Shown here: in pieces, positions 46,630-53,573 of the stretch
Numbering within the stretch: the first letter of the stretch is position 1
Layout of the letters: each line of letters opens with the position of its first letter
NCBI RefSeq assembly: GCF_015207605.1
Contig: NZ_JADEWO010000009.1
Location: forward strand, 1-64,000
Direction of reading: 5' to 3'
Source: Oculatella sp. LEGE 06141
GTDB lineage: Bacteria > Cyanobacteriota > Cyanobacteriia > Elainellales > Elainellaceae
Length of the DNA: 64,000 bases
Translations under genes and position numbers: made by a program
Notes under the pieces: generated by a model
Database searches by the model: none
The model's input: only the letters and a program-made list of their open reading frames with translations
What the model was told of the DNA's origin: nothing

Positions 46630-46860
46630 ATGACAACACAACCATCTGGACAACCCAACTCTCAGAACCCAACATTGATGGAGCTGCGATCGCTACGGCG
46701 TGAGTTTGCAGAACTCAAATCAGAAGTAACTGGATTACGTGCAGACCTCAATAACAAGAAACCGCTTGACATCACAGACCAGGTAGCGAAGGGTGTCGTG
46801 GTTGCAGGTTTCTTCTGGATTGTGATGGCTGCGTTCTTTCAGGCTTGTATGTCTCTCTAG
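46630..46860 (+). CDS. Small tail-anchored coiled-coil protein
   Basis: The protein has 76 residues; ATG 46630 lies nine bases after GGAAGA. A polar start, a charged coiled coil (LRSLRREFAELKSEVTGLRA) and one C-terminal membrane segment (GVVVAGFFWIVMAAFFQACM). Similar small membrane proteins are common in cyanobacterial phages near lysis or superinfection functions; none can be named here. Confidence 0.6.
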   Translation: MTTQPSGQPNSQNPTLMELRSLRREFAELKSEVTGLRADLNNKKPLDITDQVAKGVVVAGFFWIVMAAFFQACMSL

Positions 46861-46908
46861 CGTGGTGAGCGGTCGAACAGGCTGAACCAAACAACTGAAG
46901 ACGGAAGA

Positions 46909-46947
46909 AGTCAGTAACCCTAGCTACTCCAGCTAGGGTTACTGACT
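46909..46947. terminator. Strong hairpin between convergent genes
   Basis: Seventeen-bp perfect stem (AGTCAGTAACCCTAGCT and its complement) with a five-base loop, between two convergent stops. T-runs are weak on both strands (TCGATCTTT rightward), so it is probably a bidirectional terminator or end protector. Confidence 0.7.
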
Positions 46948-46953
46948 CGATCT

Positions 46954-47661
46954 TTAGAGCATCCAACTATGTTCAGGGCAGTAAGCATTGATGGCGGCTA
47001 CATTAATTGCTGCAAGAAGTGAAGCAGGCACATCGCTAGCGGCCTGTTGTCGTAATACAACCTGCAAAGAGCCATGTGCTTGAACGGTTGGGCAAATCAT
47101 ACGTGCATACGAAACGATCGTTGCAGGTTCAACAGATCTAGCAGACTCTAATACTCTTGGGTAATCTGCTCCAATGCCTGAGAAAATAGCCCAAAACTGC
47201 TCGTCCAAAACACCAGAAGCAGTAACAGGAGCGGCAGCAACAGGCTGTGAATAGCCGCTAGTTGATGGTGTTGTGGTTTGAGGTCTTGCACTTTCAACCG
47301 ATGCAAGTGCTCTATCCCAATCAAACGATTGTCCCGATGCTTGTTGAGAAGATGGTTGAATGACAGTGGATGTTGATTGGCATCTCGGATCGCTGCTTCG
47401 AGCGTATTCCACCCTGGAAGCTCGGTAACCATCTAACTGGCTGCGATAAGCAACGAGCTGTTGGCGATAATCTGGAGTAATTTCGGCAGAACCAATTAGT
47501 TGTTGTATGGCAGCTATGGCATTATTCCAATCACTCGCACAGACAGAATTTTGCAGTTGAGACTGTAATTGTTGGACGTTGCTGACTTGAGCGATCGCAG
47601 GCGACATAATTGCTACGGCAAGAGATGCTACAGCAGCGGGCAGAGCACAAACCTTCAGCAT
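46954..47661 (-). CDS. Secreted protein with C-terminal DUF732-like domain
   Basis: The protein has 235 residues. A clear signal peptide (MLKVCALPAAVASLAVAIMS, cleavage near AIA-Q) is followed by a helical region with a Cys pair (QLQNSVCASDWN, DPRCQ), a Ser/Gln/Pro linker and a C-terminal domain with ARMICPTVQAHGSL and INAYCPEH, the Cys spacing of DUF732 exported proteins. It has its own promoter region and a strong terminator. It looks like a lysogenic-conversion or envelope cargo gene; the role is unknown. Confidence 0.65.
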   Translation of the reverse strand: MLKVCALPAAVASLAVAIMSPAIAQVSNVQQLQSQLQNSVCASDWNNAIAAIQQLIGSAEITPDYRQQLVAYRSQLDGYRASRVEYARSSDPRCQSTSTVIQPSSQQASGQSFDWDRALASVESARPQTTTPSTSGYSQPVAAAPVTASGVLDEQFWAIFSGIGADYPRVLESARSVEPATIVSYARMICPTVQAHGSLQVVLRQQAASDVPASLLAAINVAAINAYCPEHSWML

Positions 47662-47859
47662 ATTGAAGAGGAAGAAAACGCTATACGCTCAACGTGCCCG
47701 AGACCTATGAACCTAAAACGCAACAAGAGTAAAGCTTGAATAAAGCCTTAGTTTCTCCCACGATCGGGTGATATTTCGGTGTTTCCAACTGACACAGTGA
47801 CATCACTTAAAGCTGATTTGTTACCTTAGCAAATGCATCCGTCAACATCAGGGATGCAC

Positions 47860-48219
47860 ATGAAATTGACTCGGATTGAATACCGAAACTGGATAATTTT
47901 GGTTTTGCCTGTCGGAAGTAGGTGGAGGTTTTCATGCTCTCCTCCCAGCGGAGGAAGCATTACAGACAACAAGATTTATCAAGACCTTCATATCACCTGC
48001 GCGATCGCCAAAGCCCTTGTAGATCGCATCATTATTCGATGTGAAATAACAGGACTGCTTGACACTTGGCTGGAGTCAGGTCAAATTGCCACGGGGCAGT
48101 ACTTTGAAATTAGTCGCTTGATATCAGCACTAGTTAAGTCACAGCTTTCCGTTCATCTAGAAGACGATCAAACACGACCCTCGCCACCTCCGAAAAATCA
48201 TCCCGACCCATCGCTCTGA
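47860..48219 (+). CDS. Hypothetical protein overlapping the repressor gene
   Basis: The protein has about 119 residues from ATG 47860 (KLTRIEYRNWIILVLPVGSR, then CAIAKALVDRIIIRCEIT). The first 85 residues look protein-like; the last 30 lie antisense to the 48134-48490 HTH gene and are low complexity. The frame could be real or partly chance. Confidence 0.4.
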   Translation: MKLTRIEYRNWIILVLPVGSRWRFSCSPPSGGSITDNKIYQDLHITCAIAKALVDRIIIRCEITGLLDTWLESGQIATGQYFEISRLISALVKSQLSVHLEDDQTRPSPPPKNHPDPSL

Positions 48220-48490
48220 TTTCTTGCAGGACTTCATCTAGTAACTTTTGCGGCTGCACCGGGATGTCATCCAAATATGACTCCAATTCCACTGGAGTCA
48301 TATTTAGGACGGGTGCAATAGATTCTCTTGTTTCTTGGCTTGGATAGGTCACCGCATCAAGATAAGCCAATGCACTTGGCTGACTTACACCTAATCTCCG
48401 AGCGAGTTGCCGCCCCGACAAATTATTTTCTTGCATGTATCGGATCAGCAGCGCTGCGAGCCGATCTTTTTTTGCCTGAAGCCTAGACAA
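48134..48490 (-). CDS. HTH-type repressor-like protein
   Basis: The protein has 118 residues. Residues 20-45 hold a helix-turn-helix (ENNLSGRQLARRLGVSQPSA), followed by a helical C-terminal dimerisation-type region (LDEVLQEIRAMGRDDFSEVA). It is divergent from the RHH-like gene at 48.6 kb and next to the replication operon, so control of replication or copy number is likely. Confidence 0.75.
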   Translation of the reverse strand: MSRLQAKKDRLAALLIRYMQENNLSGRQLARRLGVSQPSALAYLDAVTYPSQETRESIAPVLNMTPVELESYLDDIPVQPQKLLDEVLQEIRAMGRDDFSEVARVVFDRLLDERKAVT

Positions 48491-48593
48491 GCTTTAATCC
48501 AAACGCCCTTACGAGCATCTAATCACGCATATAACAGGTGGTTGTTACAAGATTTGATGAAAGGTTATTGTGATCGTTTTGATAGCAGGAAGC

Positions 48594-48599
48594 TATAAT
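48594..48599 (+). promoter_or_regulatory. Probable -10 box (TATAAT) for the 48639-48851 gene
   Basis: A perfect TATAAT lies 39 bases before the ATG. No good -35 hexamer at 16-18 bp was seen, so activation or an extended element would be needed. Confidence 0.4.
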
Positions 48600-48638
48600 C
48601 CAATTGAAAGAGCTTTTGCGTTCAGGTGTAAAAACATC

Positions 48639-48851
48639 ATGCCTAGGCTGAAACCGTTGAAACCGCTGAGAGTGCGGCGAACCGTTTACATTCTTGACTC
48701 TGTGGATAAAGCGCTAGGTCACACCTCTATTGAGGTCGGCCAGGACAAGAGCGATCTAGTGACCGAAGCACTGCGCCAATATCTACCTAAAATCTCCAAC
48801 CTGCCCGTTGTGCTTGAGCTTCTCGAAAGAGATCGACAAATCGCCTCATAG
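48639..48851 (+). CDS. Small RHH-like DNA-binding protein
   Basis: The protein has 70 residues from ATG 48639. A basic start (PRLKPLKPLRVRRTVYILDS) is followed by helices (KSDLVTEALRQYLP) that fit a ribbon-helix-helix regulator of ParD/CopG/Arc size. No toxin gene lies next to it. It has its own terminator, and its place before the replication region suggests copy or plasmid-maintenance control. Confidence 0.6.
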   Translation: MPRLKPLKPLRVRRTVYILDSVDKALGHTSIEVGQDKSDLVTEALRQYLPKISNLPVVLELLERDRQIAS

Positions 48852-49201
48852 CAAGACCGCCCCAGTTGCAGGACTGGAGCGGTTTTTGAATATTTCTGAA
48901 TAAGGCGAGAAAGCCGCCAAAAGTTTCTCAGACCGTAACGGCTCTCTCAGACCTCTAGTTATCCCGTGCCCATTAGCGAGATACCACCCAACAGGCAAAA
49001 CCTGCCGAAAGAAGTACACCCGGTGATCAACAGCCGCCCCGCCTTGAAAGTGTGACGGCTGTTGTCTGCCCTAACGGACAACAAAATGTTTCACATAACT
49101 ACAAGCATACCAGCCCCAAATCCGGACTGTCAGCCACAAGCGACACTTCTGCCCTTAAACAATTCTCTCTCTAGAGGAAGAATGACTGTCGGAGGTGCGG
49201 C
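48852..49201. other. Intergenic region upstream of the replication operon, possible origin
   Basis: The 350 bases hold no convincing gene. They contain the terminator at 48856-48888, two direct copies of TCTCAGACC starting 19 bp apart (48926 and 48945), and an inverted repeat CAACAGCCG/CGGCTGTTG (49028-49036, 49056-49064). Tandem repeats beside a Rep gene are typical of origins, but two copies are few. Confidence 0.35.
48856..48888 (+). terminator. Intrinsic terminator after the RHH-like gene
   Basis: Stem ACCGCCCCAGT/ACTGGAGCGGT with one mismatch and a 6-nt loop, followed by TTTTG. Confidence 0.85.
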
Positions 49202-49534
49202 ATGAACGCCATCGACCTGCTTGGCACCTGGGGCAAACTCGAACCTGACCAATATAAAGCCTGGGTTGAGCGTTCTCAGGGGATGGACGATCGCGCCGCC
49301 CAAGCCGAACTACTCCAAACCCTGCTGGAGGCGATCGCCTCCAGCGAAAGTGCCAGAGTGCGCCTTGAAAATTCGTCCCAAGGGTGGCACGCCACCCTTG
49401 GGAAACGGCTTCCAGATTCAAACAGCTTCCAGTTTTTAGTATTTGCCAAAGATCCTGATCCTGCCCTGGCACTGCTAACGGCCTGGGTTGAGTTCCTGGA
49501 GAAAGCAGCGATTGCCTCGGAGGTAGCCCAATGA
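49202..49534 (+). CDS. Small protein ahead of the replication protein
   Basis: A 110-residue helical protein (LLGTWGKLEPDQYKAWVERS, then ALALLTAWVEFLEKAAIA) that overlaps the Rep start by four bases. The middle carries SSQGWHATLGKR, coded by a palindromic insert (49376-49403). A good ribosome site (GGAGG) precedes the ATG. A Rep accessory or control protein is likely; no family is recognised. Confidence 0.65.
   Translation: MNAIDLLGTWGKLEPDQYKAWVERSQGMDDRAAQAELLQTLLEAIASSESARVRLENSSQGWHATLGKRLPDSNSFQFLVFAKDPDPALALLTAWVEFLEKAAIASEVAQ
49376..49403. repeat. Palindromic repeat inserted in frame in a coding region
   Basis: Perfect 13-bp arms (TCCCAAGGGTGGC and its complement) with a two-base centre. 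It codes for part of SSQGWHATLGK. Only one copy was seen in the window. Confidence 0.75.
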
Positions 49535-52500
49535 CCTCTACCACTCGTTTCACTACTGAACTCGATCGCATTGACCTTCAAGCCATCAAACCGGATCACA
49601 TCACCGTCAAGCACTGGAATGAGTGGTGTGTAGAAAGCGCTGTCGATCCAGACATCACACGGCTCAACATCCGCAGTATCAGCGATTTAGAAGTTGACCC
49701 CGTCACCCGTGAGGTGTCTACACCAATCGCCGATCTGCTCAATTGGCGATATACCCGCTTTGGGCAACGTGCCAAAACAAATTTAGAGGGCTGGCTCTGC
49801 CAGGGAGTTGACCCTCTAAATAACTGCCAGCCGATGGATTGGGTCAGGTTCAAACCCAACCTCCCATTGCTGGACGAAAACGGCAAACCTAAAAGATATC
49901 TTGCCCCCAAAAACGTGTCGAGCCGCGCTACGTTCTTGCGGGTGAGCTGGAAAGCTGGCCTTAAAATCGCGAGGAGCTTAGGACATGAAGAAGTCTACGT
50001 CAAACGGATTTTGCAAGCGCACCAGGGCAGCGAAGCAGAAACGCAGAGCCGAGAAACGCATCCAGCAATTGAAGAGATCGGGAATTTCAGCGACGCTGTG
50101 TTACATTCCGGAGCTGGACGAGTGGCATCCTCAGTGCTACCTGCGGGATCTGCCCTCCAGCATGAAGACCCAGATTTTTGGGAATGGGTTTTTACAAACG
50201 GACTCCCAATCACCCTGACTGAAGGCGAAAAGAAGGCTGGCTGTTTGCTTACGCAAGGGGTGGTCGCGATCGCCCTCCCTGGTATCACAATGGGCGCTCG
50301 CAGTAAAGATGAGCATGGCAACCCATGCCTGCCCCGACTGATTCCAGAGTTAGAGCATTTCGCCACCAAAGACCGAGAATGGCTTATCTGCTTCGACTAT
50401 GAGACCAAGGCAAAAACCGCATGGGCGGTTCGACGTGAAACAGAAAAGCTGTGCCGCTTAGCCCAACTGGCAGGCTGCACAGCCAAAGTTGTGCCCCTAC
50501 CCGGCCCCGAAAAAGGCGTTGATGATTTCATCGTGGCACAGGGCGCAGAGGCGTTTAGATCCTGTTATGAAGCGGCTCTACCGCACGAAGTCTGGCAGAT
50601 TGAGCATTACACCAAGCTCAGCCATACTCCCACCCTGGAACTCAATCAACGATACCTGGGGGCAATGTGCCTGCTGAACAACCCCAAACTGCTAGCCATT
50701 AAGTCACCAAAGGGCACTGGCAAGACAGAAAGTTTCGTTGAGTTAGTTTCTGAAGCAGTTCAAACCGGGCAGCGGGTTCTACTGCTCACCCACCGCACTC
50801 AACTAGGACAGGCCATCTGCGATCGCATTGGAATCGATTTCGTATCGGAAATTCGCGTTTCCGAGACCCGTGGACTGCTCGGCTATGGACTCTGCCTGGA
50901 CTCCCTGCATCCAGGCTCTCAGGCGCGGTTTGACGCTGAACACTGGAATGATGCCATCGTCATCATTGACGAATGTGAGCAGGTCTTCTGGCATCTGTTC
51001 TCCGCTGAAACTGAAATCAGCAAACACCGCATTGCCGTCTTACGCCAACTCCGCCAACTGCTCATCAACACACTGGAGAGCGATCGCGGAATGGTCATCC
51101 TATCCGATGCTGACCTATCCGATCTGAGTATCGAGTTTGTTCAGAAACATACCGAAATCAGGACTGCCCCCTACTTAATCGTCAACCATTGGAGACCCGG
51201 ATCTGAGCAAAGCTGGGAGATCTACCACTACAGCCAGACCGAACCAACCGAATGGTACAACTCCCTGGTTGGTGCGATCGCTCAGGGTGGACACCACTTT
51301 GTCTGCACCCACTCCCAAAGAACGAAGAGCCGCTGGAGTACCTGCACAATGGAGTCTCACCTCCGCAGGCGGTTTCCAGACAAGCGAATCCTCCGGATTG
51401 ATAGCAAGAGCATCGGCGACAAAACACACCCAGCCTACGGTTGCATTAGCCGACTGAATGAAATCGTAGGCAACTACGACATAATTCTCGCCTCTCCCAG
51501 TATCGAAACCGGGGTCAGCGTTGATATTAAGGGGCACTTCACAGCAGTCTGGGGCTGCTTTCAGGGCTGCACCCCAGAAAATACCGTAAGACAATCCCTG
51601 GCACGGGTAAGAGAACCCGTTGAGCGGCACATCTGGATCGCCAAACACGGACTTGGCAAAGTGGGCAGTGGTGCCACCTCGCCACAAGCGCTGCTGAAAT
51701 CTCAGCAAAAGATGGCGCAAGCCAGTTTAAAGCTGGTAGATCTCGATTTTGACTCAACAACAGGCGAATTCTTCAGCCACCATGCCGCCCTCAACACTTG
51801 GGCAAAAATGGCCGCCCGAATCAACATTGGTATGATTCGCTACCGAGAAGTGGTGCTCTACGGACTTCGGGGGGAGGGACACCAAATCTTTGAATTCGGC
51901 TGGAAGGTCGATCGCTCCGAGCTAAAGGAAGAGATCACAGCTGTTCGAGATGAGGAGTATTTAAAGGAGCGGGAGGCCATCACTACTGCCGATGAGATCA
52001 CCCCCAGCCAATACGAAACCCTTAAATCTCAGAAAAATAAAAGAATGGAGGAGTGGCATAAAGAGCGAAAACATAAGCTGCAACAGCGCTACGGGTCAGA
52101 AGTCACACCAGAACTAATCGAGAAGGACGACAAGGGCTGGCACCCCCAGATCCGGCTCCACTACTATCTGGTGTATGGCCGCCAATTCCTCAAAGACCGC
52201 GATCGGGCTGTTGTGGATGCGGCTGTGCAAAGCCATGAAATCTGGCTACCGTCCCTAAATCACGCTCAACTTGGCGTTCAAATTGGGGCATTGGAGTTTT
52301 TGGGGATTCCACAACTACTAGACCCAAATCGGGAATTCCGCTGCACCGATGCTGACTTAATCGAATTTGCCAAAAAAGCGAAGGCACACGCCTACGACCT
52401 GAAAACCGTTCTCAATGTCACGATTTCTCAAAAAGATACGCCGATTGCGATCGTGCAAACACTGTTGGGCAAGATTGGGCAGCGGCTTACCTATGACCGG

Positions 52501-52653
52501 AGGGAGGGGTCAAGGGGCAATCGCGTCCGGGTCTATCTGTATCGTCCAGCCAGAGACGGCAGGGACGAGGTTTACTTGCGCTGGATAGAGCGTGACCAGA
52601 TTAAAAGTCAATCAGCGGTGTCCAGCCCCGGTATAGATCAAATAACAGCGTAG
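49531..52653 (+). CDS. CyRepA1-like plasmid replication protein (DUF3854 plus helicase)
   Basis: A 1,040-residue protein. Residues about 225-350 fit DUF3854, a TOPRIM-related primase-like domain (LPITLTEGEKKAGCLL, GVVAIALPGI, LICFDYETK). The helicase part has Walker A KSPKGTGKT at about 390-398, DECEQ in IVIIDECEQV near 478-485, ASPSIETGVSVD near 652 and the arginine-finger-type QSLARVR near 687. The C-terminal 300 residues are helical. Cyanobacterial plasmid replication proteins of the CyRepA1 type have this architecture. Residues about 165-215 are an unusual low-complexity insert (see findings). It is the main replication protein of this element and points to plasmid-like replication. Confidence 0.82.
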   Translation: MTSTTRFTTELDRIDLQAIKPDHITVKHWNEWCVESAVDPDITRLNIRSISDLEVDPVTREVSTPIADLLNWRYTRFGQRAKTNLEGWLCQGVDPLNNCQPMDWVRFKPNLPLLDENGKPKRYLAPKNVSSRATFLRVSWKAGLKIARSLGHEEVYVKRILQAHQGSEAETQSRETHPAIEEIGNFSDAVLHSGAGRVASSVLPAGSALQHEDPDFWEWVFTNGLPITLTEGEKKAGCLLTQGVVAIALPGITMGARSKDEHGNPCLPRLIPELEHFATKDREWLICFDYETKAKTAWAVRRETEKLCRLAQLAGCTAKVVPLPGPEKGVDDFIVAQGAEAFRSCYEAALPHEVWQIEHYTKLSHTPTLELNQRYLGAMCLLNNPKLLAIKSPKGTGKTESFVELVSEAVQTGQRVLLLTHRTQLGQAICDRIGIDFVSEIRVSETRGLLGYGLCLDSLHPGSQARFDAEHWNDAIVIIDECEQVFWHLFSAETEISKHRIAVLRQLRQLLINTLESDRGMVILSDADLSDLSIEFVQKHTEIRTAPYLIVNHWRPGSEQSWEIYHYSQTEPTEWYNSLVGAIAQGGHHFVCTHSQRTKSRWSTCTMESHLRRRFPDKRILRIDSKSIGDKTHPAYGCISRLNEIVGNYDIILASPSIETGVSVDIKGHFTAVWGCFQGCTPENTVRQSLARVREPVERHIWIAKHGLGKVGSGATSPQALLKSQQKMAQASLKLVDLDFDSTTGEFFSHHAALNTWAKMAARINIGMIRYREVVLYGLRGEGHQIFEFGWKVDRSELKEEITAVRDEEYLKEREAITTADEITPSQYETLKSQKNKRMEEWHKERKHKLQQRYGSEVTPELIEKDDKGWHPQIRLHYYLVYGRQFLKDRDRAVVDAAVQSHEIWLPSLNHAQLGVQIGALEFLGIPQLLDPNREFRCTDADLIEFAKKAKAHAYDLKTVLNVTISQKDTPIAIVQTLLGKIGQRLTYDRREGSRGNRVRVYLYRPARDGRDEVYLRWIERDQIKSQSAVSSPGIDQITA

Positions 52654-52666
52654 GTGGACACAGAAC

Positions 52667-53056
52667 ATGAACACCACCCTACCGCCCTGGCTTCAATCCA
52701 ACTGCCCCGCATACCACAGGCCGACTGGCACTCTGTTCATCGCCAGCAGGCTAGTCCGCTGCCCCACCACGGGCGAATACCTCCTGATGGATGCCCCCAG
52801 AGGGTGCAAAGGCAACAGCTATCGCCTCAGCGAGTGTTGCGAACCCACCATCAAGCATCTATACGCTGGCTTGATGGTGGTCAACGGCAAGGCGCTGAGC
52901 GTGAGCGTCGATCGCAACCTCATCACCATTGCCGACGGGCAGCGCCGCATCGGTGTGCGAATTCCTGAGCAATCTCCTGAAACTGAGGATTTGAAGGCGA
53001 TCGCCCAAAACTTCGCCCAATTCTTCAATGGCAAAATTATTGAGGAGGTGACCTGA
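52667..53056 (+). CDS. Hypothetical protein of the replication operon
   Basis: The protein has 129 residues. The N-terminal half has Cys spaced as C, C, C, CC (LQSNCPAYHRP, LVRCPTTGEY, RGCKGNSYRL, SECCEP), which could bind metal. The second half is a beta-type pair (NGKALSVSVDRNLITIADGQ) and a helix. It lies between Rep and the HNH protein and is coupled to the latter by one-base overlap. Not recognised. Confidence 0.55.
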   Translation: MNTTLPPWLQSNCPAYHRPTGTLFIASRLVRCPTTGEYLLMDAPRGCKGNSYRLSECCEPTIKHLYAGLMVVNGKALSVSVDRNLITIADGQRRIGVRIPEQSPETEDLKAIAQNFAQFFNGKIIEEVT

Positions 53057-53538
53057 TGCCGATGGATCGTCGTCGCTATCCCAAGGCATGGGAGTCGATC
53101 GCCCTCCAGATCAAAACTGCCGCCAACTGGACATGCGAAGCCTGTAACCGTCCATGTCGGCGACCTGGCGAGTTGGATGCCGAACTGGTTGAACGCATCG
53201 AAACAGACCATTCCGCATGGGCGAAAGACCTATACGAATGGCAAGAAACTGAGGAATTTGGGGCGATCGAAATCCCAAAGCTCACCCGATTCACGCTGAC
53301 GACTGCCCATCCAAACCACGACCCGGAGAACCCAGACGCTGAGCTGAAAGCGTGGTGCTCTCCATGCCATTGTCGCTACGACCTCAAAGCAATGGGGACT
53401 AAGAAACGGCTGAAGTTGGAGCGTAGCGGCCAACTCACGATTGATTTGATAGGCATCACTGACCCAATACCAGCAGGGCAGGGCAAAGATCCGACACGAA
53501 TTCAATTACCCCTTCGCGAAGAATTAGGAGGCTTATGA
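53056..53538 (+). CDS. HNH-type endonuclease
   Basis: The protein has 160 residues. The zinc-binding and catalytic pattern is clear: ANWTCEACNRPCRRPGE, then FTLTTAHPNHDPENPDAELK and AWCSPCHCRYD. HNH proteins of this size are common in phages and plasmids and can take part in DNA processing, packaging or homing. It is in the replication operon, so a nicking or recombination role is possible. Confidence 0.75.
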   Translation: MPMDRRRYPKAWESIALQIKTAANWTCEACNRPCRRPGELDAELVERIETDHSAWAKDLYEWQETEEFGAIEIPKLTRFTLTTAHPNHDPENPDAELKAWCSPCHCRYDLKAMGTKKRLKLERSGQLTIDLIGITDPIPAGQGKDPTRIQLPLREELGGL

Positions 53539-53573
53539 AAGCACACAATCAACTTGTCGGGAGGGCTTCGTAA
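53535..53573 (+). CDS. Possible 12-residue coupling leader
   Basis: ATG 53535 overlaps the HNH stop (TTATGA), and the frame ends at TAA overlapping the next ATG (TAATG). It carries the GGGAGG ribosome site of the next gene. It may simply couple translation. Confidence 0.3.
   Translation: MKAHNQLVGRAS

Noticed and set aside
49155-49571. Leftward open frame opposite the Rep leader gene
   Set aside because: It is antisense to a better-supported gene with a good ribosome site and has no protein-like pattern.
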